Origin: VXPQ01 sp965117025
GTDB taxonomy: Bacteria > Bacteroidota > Rhodothermia > Rhodothermales > VXPQ01
Assembly (NCBI GenBank): GCA_965117025.1
Contig: OZ220746.1
Span: 1 to 64,000, forward strand
DNA length: 64,000 bases
Direction of reading: 5' to 3'
Both the position numbers and the translations under genes were made by a program. The notes beneath the pieces were generated by a model. That model worked only from the letters and a program-made list of their open reading frames with translations, was not told the DNA's origin and ran no database searches. Shown in pieces: positions 34,385 to 43,900 of this stretch; positions within the stretch are counted from its first letter, which is position 1; every line of letters begins with the position of its first letter.

Positions 34385-34540
34385 TTACCTTCCGCTTGCG
34401 GAGTAGCGCAATGGCAGAAGTGTTTTAGAGCGCAGCCCGCAAATACGAGGACCGACAAGAAGGCATTCACGAAGCTTTTCGTACATTGTGATGGGCACCC
34501 CTGGATATACGTTCCTTCCTTCGGGAAAAGTTGTAAAGCG

Positions 34541-35086
34541 TTGGACATAAGTTTCCCGCCCGCTGTGCATAAAACCCTTCTTCTCCTCGCTTTCCTTATC
34601 CCGCTACAGAGCAACGCACAGAACCTGTACGGTTCTTACCTCGTGTCCCGCCATCAGGAACAGTACATCCCTGGCGAGCGGATCGTTCTGAAAGGGCTGG
34701 GCCTAATGGCCGAAAAGCGCTCGGACGACCGGACCTTCCTGGCCGAATTGAACTACGCCGGTTACGTCAAGGACGGAGGGCTTGCCAGCATCACCGAACT
34801 TCTTGCCGGGGTGCGGTCGTATCGCCCGTTGTCCGGGCGCTACAACGGATTCGCCAGCGCGATGGTCGGCGCAGCGTACATCCTCTACGATCTGCCGCCT
34901 GCGCCCGGGCGCTATGCCGCACCCGTTCTGCATGGGGACGCAGGGGTGGAGTTTGCCTTTTCGAGGAATATGCAGTTCTCCCTTTTCTACAATCGCTACC
35001 TCGGGATGGCACGCAATGATCTGCGCCCCTTTTCCTACTTCGGCCTCAAATTTTCGTTGACCGTGCGCAAACTGAACGAGGAATAG
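34541..35086 (+). CDS. small outer-membrane beta-barrel-like protein
   Basis: A protein of up to 181 residues with a signal peptide ending LLLLAFLIPLQSNAQ. The frame opens with TTG at 34541; GTG at 34565 would give MHKTLLLLAF and a more typical signal peptide of 173 residues total. The mature part has alternating hydrophobic strands (YGSYLVSR, LAELNYAGYV, YNGFASAMVGAAYIL, MQFSLFYNRYLG, FSYFGLKFSLTVRKL), consistent with a small barrel. No family recognised. It converges on the TonB receptor gene 21 bases away. Confidence 0.6.
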   Translation: MDISFPPAVHKTLLLLAFLIPLQSNAQNLYGSYLVSRHQEQYIPGERIVLKGLGLMAEKRSDDRTFLAELNYAGYVKDGGLASITELLAGVRSYRPLSGRYNGFASAMVGAAYILYDLPPAPGRYAAPVLHGDAGVEFAFSRNMQFSLFYNRYLGMARNDLRPFSYFGLKFSLTVRKLNEE

Positions 35087-35107
35087 CGCCCTCGCGACGC
35101 ATTTTGT

Positions 35108-37915
35108 TTATAAATCCAGCGTCATCTGCAAAAGCCCCATGCGGCCTATCTGCGGCGAGCCGGGGAACTCGCGGTGCCGTTGATCCAGCACATTGAACAG
35201 GGACAGATTCATACGCAATCCGGGCAGATAGTCGCCGAGATCGTACCCGGCGCCCACATCCAGCAGCGTATGCTTTGGCACGGGTCCTACGTACAAACCC
35301 GATCGAACCTCGAGGGCCCCGGTATGCCGCGCGGATGCATGGACACTCCAGTTGCCGGAAGATTCGTAGGCGAATCCGCCCTTGACTTTCGTAGTGGGGG
35401 CATTCATGGATAGCTCCAGCGTCTCTTCCTCTTCGCCAAGCTCGCCGGCGTCAAAAAAGGTGTCGCTGATCCAGGACAGATTCCCGAAAACGCGCAGCCG
35501 GTCGCCAAGCAGCAGTTCGGCGGACACGTCCATGCCGTAGTATTCAATCTTCCCCATGCTCCGATAGGTCATCAGAAGCTGGCCGGGCGTCGTGTTTTCC
35601 ACAGGCTGCACGATACCGATGGGCGAATTCTCCGGAAGAAACGCTGCAACGCCCGGGCCGGCAAGCCCTACGATAAGCTCCGATACAGCGCCTGGCGAGA
35701 GTCCCACCGCCTGCAAGGCCGCATTCAGGGTCGCATTGTCCGCAATGCCGGCGGCGAGCGCCGCTTGCAGGTCGCCGAACAACACATCGTGATCGGGCAC
35801 GAGCACGAAGGGCGTCTCTATCCGCAACGGGCTGACGAAATTCTGCTGCCGGGCGTAATACCCGTCCACGGCAAGCAGCAGCCGTTCTCCAAGCAGCCCC
35901 TTGTATCCTGCTTCGAAGATCTCGCTGCTCGTGTATTCAAGGGGAGGGACATCCACCACATCGCGAGTTATGCTCTTGGGATCCACGCCGCCTGTGCTCG
36001 GGTCCAGATAGCCAAGGTAGGAGGGCGTCAGGCCCGTTACGGTGATGCCCCCGTCCGGGCTGAGCAACCCGATAAACTGGGTAATGATCGGCGCCGGAAG
36101 GTTCAGGCCCTGCCCGGCCAGCAGCGTTTGCAACTGAGACGCCGGAATGCTCGAAAGCAATCCGTATATTTGACTATAGAGCAAATCGAGCGGGACGCCT
36201 ACGGGCACGGGCGCTCCGAAAATATCCGGTACTATGCTGGAAGCGATCAGGCCGCCCTGCGCATTGCGCTGGAAAGTAAATCCGTCCAGCGCCCCTCGCG
36301 CCTGGATCGTAAGCGGTCCTGCCGCGCCCGCATTGATGTCCAGAAAAAGGTTCGTCGTGCCGGGCGAGGCGAATGCGCGGTTGAATGTGGCGCGAAGACT
36401 ATGCGCGGGATCCGGTTTGAAAACGAGAGCGGCTCTGGGAGAAATCTGCACCCCGTCGAACAAATCGTGCCGGTCCGCGCGCACGGCGAGGGTCGCATTC
36501 AACATCGGACTCAACCGAACGACACTCTGGACATAGGCGCCTGCCTCGGCGAACCGGTCATGGTCGTCGTTCCGGCCGAAGATCGTGGACTTCGTAACCG
36601 GATTGGTGAGTTCGTATTCCGCGCCGAGCACAAAACGGAAGCGCTCGTCCATAATATCGAAGTCGTACTGCCCCTGCACATTGAACAGGGTGGAATTGTC
36701 TACCACATTCGGGACCGATCCCTGCCGATAGACAAAGGAATCGCCCGCGTCGTTGAAATTCGCATAGGCCTGGGCGAAAAACCCTCCGGCGTCGAGGCGA
36801 AGTTGCCCGTACGTATATCCGAACCCATCGGCCTGCGTCGTACCGATACCCGAAAGCACGATGGACTTGGCAGCGGAAAACCCGCCATTGGCCGTCAGCG
36901 TGACGTTCGAACCAGGCCGCCAGGAAAGCAGCCCCGACAGCGTATAGTTGTGGCTATTGTAATCGACGGGCAACGCCTCCTCCCTGAACGCGGCGAGCTG
37001 GAAAGCGTCCACAGGATCATTTGGATCGAAGGCAAAATCGTTGGCGCGCTGAAAATCGGCGACGACCTTGTATCCCAGCTTGCCGCCCGCAACCCCTGCA
37101 TGGCGCAGGGAGGCCGTCAATGCATTGCGCAGGCCTCCCCCCACGCGTACGGTCGTCCCCGGATGGGTGAACGGATCCTTGCTGATGAAGTGGATCACTC
37201 CGGCATCGACCCCGGCCCCGAAGAGCGCCGATCCCGGTCCCCGGACCACCTCGACGCGCTCCAGGTCGATCTGGGTGATCGGCATCAGGCCATAAAAGTT
37301 CAGGCCCAGGGATGGCACGGCCGCTCGCCGGTAATCCGTCATGACATGCGTGGCGCCGGTGAAGACGTTATTGAACCCTCGCAGCACGATCTCATACCGG
37401 TTGACGCCCGTCTGCGCCATGTCCACCCCGGTTACATTGCGAAGCAACATGGCGGAGGACGGCAGGGCGACGCGCTCGATCTCTCGTGTATCCAGGACGG
37501 AGATCGAAGCCGGGGCGTCCAGCACCTTTTCGGAGGCGCGCGACGCGCTCACGACCACGGCATTGAGATCGAAGCCCGTCGGGCGCAAGGCCACATCCGC
37601 CGTGAGAGATTCGCCGGGCTGCAAGGATACCTGCATCTGTTCCTCCTCATACCCTACAAAACGTACCGAAAGCACGTAATCGCCCGGAGGAATCCCGGAA
37701 ATTTCATACGACCCGTCGGCGCCCGAAGCGGCGCCGGCAATCACGATGCCATCCACCAGCAACACCACATTGGCGTCTTGCAGAGGAGATGCCGAGGACG
37801 CGTCCGTAACGACTCCGCGAACCGATACGCCGTCTTGCGCCCGCACCGCTCGGGGCGCGAATGCAGCGAATGCGAGAAAGCAAAAGAGAGATGTAACGAG
37901 CAGATAGCGCAGCAT
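35108..37915 (-). CDS. TonB-dependent outer-membrane receptor
   Basis: A 935-residue receptor for active uptake across the outer membrane. The start MLRYLLVTSLFCFLAFAAF is chosen because GGAGG lies 6 bases upstream and it gives a proper signal peptide (cleavage near AVRAQ, residue 27). A carboxypeptidase-regulatory-like domain follows (about 31-112, GVVTDASSASPLQDANVVLLVDG ... GYEEEQMQVSLQPGE), then the plug domain (ISVLDTREIE ... LRGFNNVFTG ... IDLERVEVVRGPGSALFGAGVDAGVIHFISK) and a 22-strand barrel to the end (LLQMTLDL). The ligand is not identifiable. The 491 bases upstream hold no gene; I looked for cobalamin/TPP riboswitch motifs and found none convincing. Confidence 0.93.
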   Translation of the reverse strand: MLRYLLVTSLFCFLAFAAFAPRAVRAQDGVSVRGVVTDASSASPLQDANVVLLVDGIVIAGAASGADGSYEISGIPPGDYVLSVRFVGYEEEQMQVSLQPGESLTADVALRPTGFDLNAVVVSASRASEKVLDAPASISVLDTREIERVALPSSAMLLRNVTGVDMAQTGVNRYEIVLRGFNNVFTGATHVMTDYRRAAVPSLGLNFYGLMPITQIDLERVEVVRGPGSALFGAGVDAGVIHFISKDPFTHPGTTVRVGGGLRNALTASLRHAGVAGGKLGYKVVADFQRANDFAFDPNDPVDAFQLAAFREEALPVDYNSHNYTLSGLLSWRPGSNVTLTANGGFSAAKSIVLSGIGTTQADGFGYTYGQLRLDAGGFFAQAYANFNDAGDSFVYRQGSVPNVVDNSTLFNVQGQYDFDIMDERFRFVLGAEYELTNPVTKSTIFGRNDDHDRFAEAGAYVQSVVRLSPMLNATLAVRADRHDLFDGVQISPRAALVFKPDPAHSLRATFNRAFASPGTTNLFLDINAGAAGPLTIQARGALDGFTFQRNAQGGLIASSIVPDIFGAPVPVGVPLDLLYSQIYGLLSSIPASQLQTLLAGQGLNLPAPIITQFIGLLSPDGGITVTGLTPSYLGYLDPSTGGVDPKSITRDVVDVPPLEYTSSEIFEAGYKGLLGERLLLAVDGYYARQQNFVSPLRIETPFVLVPDHDVLFGDLQAALAAGIADNATLNAALQAVGLSPGAVSELIVGLAGPGVAAFLPENSPIGIVQPVENTTPGQLLMTYRSMGKIEYYGMDVSAELLLGDRLRVFGNLSWISDTFFDAGELGEEEETLELSMNAPTTKVKGGFAYESSGNWSVHASARHTGALEVRSGLYVGPVPKHTLLDVGAGYDLGDYLPGLRMNLSLFNVLDQRHREFPGSPQIGRMGLLQMTLDL

Positions 37916-38406
37916 GGCGTCCTCCGTTTGGATCCGTTTGAGTATCCTATCCATATAGGGACACTCTGATGGTAAAGTCAACTTTTCATGTAATTCCCCT
38001 CCGCAAGCAGGTACATGGGAGGCAAGCAGTCGCAATGTTCCTGTTCCCGCCCATTTCGGCGGCAAGCGATGCCTGGAACCTCGGGCCGACCGTGCAAAAA
38101 ATGGTAGCCGCGAATCGCCTTTCCCCACTGGAATTTCCGCTTTCCTGTTCGTACCTTCCACCGTATGGGGCCGTTATTGCCGGGACTGCCGCCTGATTCG
38201 GGCGCCTGATCGAGAGGAACGTCGCTATGGTGCAAGGTAACGATTACAACGAACGCCCGCAATATTTTATCATTTTATATCCGTTATTGTATCGGATATC
38301 TCTGCTCCGGGAATCCACTCGGCATGTTTCTTTTCTTCCATACACCCCCTGAACCCTTCCCGAGCCCCGCCCCGCACTCCTCCAGCGCCCTGTAAAGCAT
38401 TCCCCA

Positions 38407-40725
38407 ATGCCCATCGTCGAAACCATATCCCTGCAGGAAACGACCCGGGAGCGCTATCTGAGCTACGCGCTCTCCGTCATCATGAGCCGCGCCCTGCCGG
38501 ATATCCGCGACGGCCTCAAACCCGTGCAGCGACGCATCCTCTACGCCATGTATGCGAACCTGCGGCTTACCCCCGACGCCCGGTACCGCAAGAGCGCAGC
38601 GGTCGTGGGCGAAGTGATGGGGAAGTATCACCCCCACGGCGACACGGCTATTTACGACGCCATGGTGCGGATGGCCCAGGATTTCTCCCTGCGCGATCCG
38701 CTGGTGGACGGGCACGGCAACTTCGGCTCCATCGACGGGGACAACCCCGCCGCCATGCGCTATACCGAAGTCAAGCTGCGTGCGCTGGCCGTGGAAATGC
38801 TTGAGGAAATCCGGCAAGACACCGTGGATTTTCGTCCCAATTTCGACGGCAGCTACGACGAACCCGTCGTGCTTCCGTCGCGCATCCCGAATCTCCTCGT
38901 CAACGGAGCGGACGGGATCGCAGTGGGTATGGCTACGAAAATCCCCCCGCACAACCTGCGGGAAGTGGGGGATGCGCTGGTCCACCTGATCGACCATCCG
39001 GAAGCGTCTGCCGAGGAACTGGCGCAGCACGTGCCGGGCCCGGATTTTCCCACCGCAGGCCGCATCCTGAACACGCCCGCCGAGTTGCTGGAGATACACC
39101 GGAACGGAGAGGGCGCCGTGGAATTGCGCGGCGACTACGGCATGGAGGGGAAAAGCCGGATCGTGATCACCTCCGTGCCTTACATGGTCAACAAGGCGAC
39201 GCTCGTAGAGAAGATTGCCGAGCACATCGTCAACGAACGGGTGCCCCAACTCTCGGACGTACGCGACGAATCGACGGAGGACATCCGCGTGGTGCTGGAG
39301 CTTCGGCGGGGCGCCGATCCGGAAGCGGCTATCGCGTACCTGCTCCGGCACACCGACCTGCAAAGGCGTTACCACGTCGATATGACGTGTCTCGTGCCCA
39401 CGGAGAACCCGCTGATCCCCGCTCCGAAGAAGGTGAATCTCGCCGAAGCGCTGCGGGCCTTTCTGATGTTCCGCCTCGAGGTCGTGGTGCGCCGCCTCCG
39501 CTATGCGCTCGAGCGGCTCGAACGGCGTATTCACATCCTGCGCGGTTTCGAAAAGCTGTTCGACGCCCTCGACGAAGCCATCCGGCTTATTCGTGCGTCC
39601 GCGGATCGGAACGATGCGGCCGGACGGCTCATACACCGGTTCGCACTCGACCAGGAACAGGCCGACGCCATCCTCGAAATCAAACTCTACAGACTGGCCC
39701 GGATGGAGATCGAGGAAATCCGCCGGGAACTGGAAGACAAACTGGCGCGCGCTGCGGACGTGCGCGCCATCCTCGAATCCGAGGACAAGCAGTGGGGGCT
39801 CGTGCGCACTGAAATCCAGGAGGCGGCCGCGGCATTCGGCACAGACCGCAAGACGCACATTGCGGGTCCGGACAAGGTCATCGAATACGCCGCCGAAGAT
39901 TATATCGTTGCCGAGGATTGCTACGCCATCGTAACGCGCGACGGATGGATCAAGCGACAGCGCACGTACACGGACATCGACAGCATCCGCGTTCGCGAGG
40001 GCGACGGGGTAGGGTGGATATTGCCCGCTTCCACCCGCGGCTCGGTGGGTTTCTTCACGAACTTCGGGCGGTGTTATTCGCTTCGCGCGGACACGCTGCC
40101 GAATACCACCGGGTACGGAGATCCTGTTCAGAAATTCTTCGATTTCTCGGACAAGGAGCATGTTGTCGGGGTTATTTCGTTCGATGCGCGGGCGCTTCCC
40201 CGGCCGATTGCCGCGCCGGACGCTGAGCCGGAACTGTTTCCGAAGAACGGGCACGCCGACCCCCGGAGGGAGCCGCTCCTCGTGGCGATCACTGCCGGGG
40301 GGCAGGCCGTGCGTCTGCCGATGGACAGCTTTGCGGAGCCCTCGACCCGCAAAGGCCGGGCCTGCGTCAAACTGGAGAACGGAGACGAAGTGGTTGGCGC
40401 AGAACCGGCGGCCGGAGACGAAAACGTTTGCATGGCCTCCAGAGCCGGGTATGTGCTCATTTTCCCCGTGTCCCAGATTCCGGTGTTCAAGAGCGCAGCG
40501 AAAGGGGTTATCGCCATGCGTCTCGGCGCGGACGATCATGTACTCGGATGCACGCTCTCCAGCGCAGCCCGCGACGGCCTGAAGATCGAAACGAGCCGGG
40601 GGCGCATCGAGACGGTGCGCACCACCAAATTCGAGGTTTCCCGGCGCGGCAACAGAGGCAAAGCCATCATCAGGCGGGGGCATGTGGCCCGCATCGTTCC
40701 CGAACCGGTGGAAATACGGGTATGA
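38407..40725 (+). CDS. parC: type IIA topoisomerase subunit A (ParC-like)
   Basis: DNA-breaking/rejoining subunit of topoisomerase IV (or gyrase); 772 residues. Winged-helix catalytic tyrosine Y119 in NPAAMRYTEVKL; quinolone-determining segment KYHPHGDTAIYDAMVRMAQDF, which has Thr at the position of E. coli GyrA Ser83. The tower and coiled-coil (LERRIHILRGFEKLFDALDEAI) are followed by a C-terminal pinwheel (FFTNFGRCYSL, RKGRACVKLENGDEV, AGYVLIFPVSQIP). The canonical GyrA box (QRRGGKG) is not present in the usual place, only SRRGNRGKA near the end, favouring ParC. It overlaps parE by 4 bases. Confidence 0.88.
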   Translation: MPIVETISLQETTRERYLSYALSVIMSRALPDIRDGLKPVQRRILYAMYANLRLTPDARYRKSAAVVGEVMGKYHPHGDTAIYDAMVRMAQDFSLRDPLVDGHGNFGSIDGDNPAAMRYTEVKLRALAVEMLEEIRQDTVDFRPNFDGSYDEPVVLPSRIPNLLVNGADGIAVGMATKIPPHNLREVGDALVHLIDHPEASAEELAQHVPGPDFPTAGRILNTPAELLEIHRNGEGAVELRGDYGMEGKSRIVITSVPYMVNKATLVEKIAEHIVNERVPQLSDVRDESTEDIRVVLELRRGADPEAAIAYLLRHTDLQRRYHVDMTCLVPTENPLIPAPKKVNLAEALRAFLMFRLEVVVRRLRYALERLERRIHILRGFEKLFDALDEAIRLIRASADRNDAAGRLIHRFALDQEQADAILEIKLYRLARMEIEEIRRELEDKLARAADVRAILESEDKQWGLVRTEIQEAAAAFGTDRKTHIAGPDKVIEYAAEDYIVAEDCYAIVTRDGWIKRQRTYTDIDSIRVREGDGVGWILPASTRGSVGFFTNFGRCYSLRADTLPNTTGYGDPVQKFFDFSDKEHVVGVISFDARALPRPIAAPDAEPELFPKNGHADPRREPLLVAITAGGQAVRLPMDSFAEPSTRKGRACVKLENGDEVVGAEPAAGDENVCMASRAGYVLIFPVSQIPVFKSAAKGVIAMRLGADDHVLGCTLSSAARDGLKIETSRGRIETVRTTKFEVSRRGNRGKAIIRRGHVARIVPEPVEIRV

Positions 40726-42662
40726 GCGAGGTGCGGACATATACAGGCGCCGATATCCAGGTCCTCGAAGGGCTGGACCCCGTGCGCAAGCGTCCGGGGA
40801 TGTATGTGGGCGGCACCGGCAAGGCGGGTCTGCATCACCTGCTTTGGGAAATCGTCGACAACGCGGTGGACGAAGCCACCAACGGCTATGCGTCCCACAT
40901 CGAGGTGACGCTCCACGAGGACGGGCAAAGCGTCACCGTGTCGGACAATGGGCGGGGCATTCCGGTAGACACACACCCCTCGAAAAATATCTCCGCGCTC
41001 GAGCTCATCATGACGACCCTGCATGCGGGCGGCAAGTTCGACCAGACGAATTACATCGCGTCCGGGGGGCTTCACGGGGTAGGCGCATCGGTCGTGAATG
41101 CCCTTTCGGAGGAAATGACGGTGACGGTCCGCCGGGACGGCGCGGTATGGGAGCAGCGCTACGCACGGGGCGTCCCGCTTTGCGCAGTACACAAGGTGCG
41201 CGAAAACGGCCGCGGGACCGGTACGTCGATTCATTTCCGGCCCGACCCGGAGATTTTCGAATCCGTGGCGTTCGACGCCGAGGCCATCGGCCAAAGCCTT
41301 GAAATAAAGACGTACCTGAACGCTTCGCTGTGCATCGTATTCCGGAACGGGATCGCCGGCGTCCGCCGCGAATACCGACACGAGGGAGGGATTTTGGAGT
41401 TTCTGACCGAACGGGTGAAGGGGCTGGGCGAGCGATCCGTGCACGAGGAACAGTTTCTGGTGCGCCAGCAAGGCATGACGGACGGCGCCCGCGTGGAAGT
41501 GGCGCTGCAGTGGACGGAGGCGCCCCGCGAGCATGTCCGTTCCTTCGTCAACGGCATCCCCACCGAGGAAGGGGGTACCCATGAGCAGGGATTCCGCGAT
41601 GCGGTGCGCAGCGCCGTGCGCGCCTACATGGAAACGCACGACCTGCTGCCGAAGAACCTCGACATTTCGGCGGACGATATCCGGGAGGGACTCGTTGCTA
41701 TCCTGAATCTGTTCATGGTGGAACCGCAGTTTCAGGGGCAGACCAAGGAAAAACTGAATAATCCGAGCGCCCGCTCGGTCGTGGCCGGCGCCATGCGCCT
41801 CGAACTGGAGCGCTTTCTGAATGCGCACCCCACGACGGGGGAGGCTATCGCTGCGCGGGTCATACAGTCCGCCAGGGCCCGCCACGCCTCGCGCACCGCC
41901 GCCCGCGATGTCCGACGCAAGACGAGCATCAGCCACCGGCTCAATCTGCCCGGTAAACTGGCGGACTGCGCCTCGACGGATCCGTCCAGGAGCGAACTGT
42001 TCATTGTCGAGGGAGATTCCGCCGGGGGATCGGCCAAGCAAGGGAGAGACCGCGCCTTTCAGGCCGTGCTGCCGCTGCGCGGCAAGGTGCTCAATGCGGA
42101 ACAGCATGCGGCGAACAAGGTGCGGGAGAATAAGGAATTGTCGAACGTGGTCAAGGCGCTGGGCTGCGGCATGGGAGAAGAGATCGATCTGGACCGCCTC
42201 CGGTATCACAAGGTCATCCTGCTCATGGACGCGGATTCGGACGGACACCACATCGCTACGTTGCTCCTGACGTTTTTCTACCGGTACATGCGGCCGCTCA
42301 TCACGGAGGGGTTCGCGTACATCGCGCAGCCCCCGCTGTACAGGCTGGATGCGGGCAAGGACACCTGGTGGGCGCTCGACGAGGCCGACAAGGATCGCAT
42401 TCTGCGCAAGATCGAGCGGGAAGAGAAAGGTCGGCGCAGCATCATGGTGCAGCGCTTCAAGGGCCTCGGGGAAATGATGCCGGCCACGCTCCGGGAAACG
42501 ACCCTGGACCCCGGAAAACGCATGCTGTTGCAGGTGGGCATCGACGACGACGAGCGGCTCGGCACCGAGCGCACGATTGCGGACCTGATGGGGAAAGACG
42601 CCTCCGCGCGGTTCCGCTTCATCATGAACCACGCCGCGGATGCCGATGCGCTGGATGTCTGA
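40722..42662 (+). CDS. parE: type IIA topoisomerase subunit B (ParE-like)
   Basis: ATPase subunit partnering the preceding gene; 646 residues from MSEVRTYTGADIQVLEGLDPVRKRPGMYVGG. GHKL ATPase motifs: EIVDNAVDEATNGYA, VSDNGRGIPVDTHP, LHAGGKFDQTNYIASGGLHGVGASVVNALS. The transducer follows, then the TOPRIM domain with ELFIVEGDSAGGSAKQGRDR and ILLMDADSDGHHIATLLLTFFYRYM, and the C-terminal MVQRFKGLGEMMPATLRETTLDP. The start lies in the parC stop (ATGA), so subunits are coupled, with A preceding B, the reverse of the common parE-parC order. GyrB cannot be fully excluded. Confidence 0.9.
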   Translation: MSEVRTYTGADIQVLEGLDPVRKRPGMYVGGTGKAGLHHLLWEIVDNAVDEATNGYASHIEVTLHEDGQSVTVSDNGRGIPVDTHPSKNISALELIMTTLHAGGKFDQTNYIASGGLHGVGASVVNALSEEMTVTVRRDGAVWEQRYARGVPLCAVHKVRENGRGTGTSIHFRPDPEIFESVAFDAEAIGQSLEIKTYLNASLCIVFRNGIAGVRREYRHEGGILEFLTERVKGLGERSVHEEQFLVRQQGMTDGARVEVALQWTEAPREHVRSFVNGIPTEEGGTHEQGFRDAVRSAVRAYMETHDLLPKNLDISADDIREGLVAILNLFMVEPQFQGQTKEKLNNPSARSVVAGAMRLELERFLNAHPTTGEAIAARVIQSARARHASRTAARDVRRKTSISHRLNLPGKLADCASTDPSRSELFIVEGDSAGGSAKQGRDRAFQAVLPLRGKVLNAEQHAANKVRENKELSNVVKALGCGMGEEIDLDRLRYHKVILLMDADSDGHHIATLLLTFFYRYMRPLITEGFAYIAQPPLYRLDAGKDTWWALDEADKDRILRKIEREEKGRRSIMVQRFKGLGEMMPATLRETTLDPGKRMLLQVGIDDDERLGTERTIADLMGKDASARFRFIMNHAADADALDV

Positions 42663-42675
42663 GCAGTAGCGCGGC

Positions 42676-43539
42676 CTATGCTGCGTCCTGTACGACGTAA
42701 TTCTCCAGCACCCCTATGGGGTCGATGGCGATCCGGATATGATCCCCTGACGCCAGGGTAAAATCGTCGGGCGGCACGATGCCGGTGCCGGTAAGCAGGA
42801 AACAACCGTCCGGAAAGGAATTGTCGAGAAACAGATAGCAAACCAGTTCCTCGATGGACCGCCGCAGTTTGCTGAGCGTCGTGGCGCCTTCGAAAGCGAC
42901 GGCGCCGCTGCGTTCCACGACCAGCCGGATCGACGTATCCGGTCCAGGCGGCTCCCCGGAAACGAGAAGGCACGGCCCCAGCCCGCAGCACTGGTCGTAT
43001 ACCTTGGCCTGCGGCAGGTACAGCGGATTCTCCCCCTCGATGTCCCGTGCGCTCATGTCGTTGCCGATGGCGTATCCGAACACGTTCCCCGCTGCATTGA
43101 CGGCTACGGCCAGTTCCGGCTCCGGTACGCTCCAGCGGGTATCCCGGCGGATCCGCACGGCATGACCGGGACCCGCCACCCGGTTCGGGGTGGCCTTGAA
43201 AAAAATCTCGGGGCGCGCCGCAGTGTACACCCGGTCGTAGGCGTCGGCGGTCTCTTCGGATTCCGCCATGCGGGCCGTCCTGCTGCGCCGGTAGGTTACC
43301 CCGGCGGCCCAGACTTCCTGACGCCCGATCGGGGCAAGCAGGTCCTCCGGGCGAGGCGGCCCGGTTTCCCGGGCATTGCGGGCGTATTGCGTGAGTCGCT
43401 CGCCCAGCGCGGGATCGTTGAAGAGATCGTCCCAGCTTGCGTCCCGGATAGAAAAGAAGCGCCCGTCCGTTTCGACAAGCGGGCCATCCGTACACAGATA
43501 TAACCTTGTAACACGTTCCTGGGCAATAAATTCAGTCAT
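42676..43539 (-). CDS. fumarylacetoacetate hydrolase (FAH)-family lyase
   Basis: A 287-residue cytosolic enzyme of the FAH superfamily. Metal-binding acidic residues lie in RWSVPEPELAVAVNAAGNVFGYAIGNDMSARDIEGENPLYLPQAKVYDQCCGLGP. The segment ARPEIFFKATPNRVAGPG and the LPQAKVYD ending are like 2-keto-3-deoxy-sugar-acid (arabinonate) dehydratases of this superfamily, so a sugar-acid dehydratase role is the best guess; hydrolase or hydratase activity is also possible. It converges on parE and is divergent from the exported oxidoreductase cluster, with 361 non-coding bases between. Confidence 0.75.
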   Translation of the reverse strand: MTEFIAQERVTRLYLCTDGPLVETDGRFFSIRDASWDDLFNDPALGERLTQYARNARETGPPRPEDLLAPIGRQEVWAAGVTYRRSRTARMAESEETADAYDRVYTAARPEIFFKATPNRVAGPGHAVRIRRDTRWSVPEPELAVAVNAAGNVFGYAIGNDMSARDIEGENPLYLPQAKVYDQCCGLGPCLLVSGEPPGPDTSIRLVVERSGAVAFEGATTLSKLRRSIEELVCYLFLDNSFPDGCFLLTGTGIVPPDDFTLASGDHIRIAIDPIGVLENYVVQDAA

Positions 43540-43900
43540 TCAATTAAAGTTTTTTATAAAGGATATTCTGATTACGTCCACAAAACTCAGAGGCCGAGAA
43601 AGGGGCGCTGGCAAGGAATGACGAAAAGCAGTGCGGCAGGCCACTGCCTGCGTACGACCGGGGAGAGAAAATGCTCCCTGTTGCATACGGATCGGGTGCT
43701 GTTCGCCTGGCAGGCTGCATATCGTCAGGGCCCGGGCTTCTCCACGTCACCGCTCCTGGCGCCGGCGCCCCCGGCGCCGCGACCCCGGCTGGCGATTCGT
43801 TCGCTTGTTACCTCCTGAAACCGTATTATCGAAGTCGCTTAGGGAATTTTTACAGCTTCACGGTACATTCACTATCGCGATTCACCATCCTGCGACAACT

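Noticed and set aside
35765..37969. 734-codon open frame on the plus strand
   Set aside because: Antisense to the TonB receptor, which has clear signal, plug and barrel motifs.
37978..38262. 94-codon minus-strand ORF upstream of the TonB receptor
   Set aside because: No motif or good ribosome-binding site; the receptor has its own GGAGG-supported start, so this is leader DNA.
37916..38406. Possible cobalamin or TPP riboswitch ahead of the TonB receptor
   Set aside because: A loose CCAGTGGGGAAAGGCG-like string is present, but the other conserved boxes and their order are absent.
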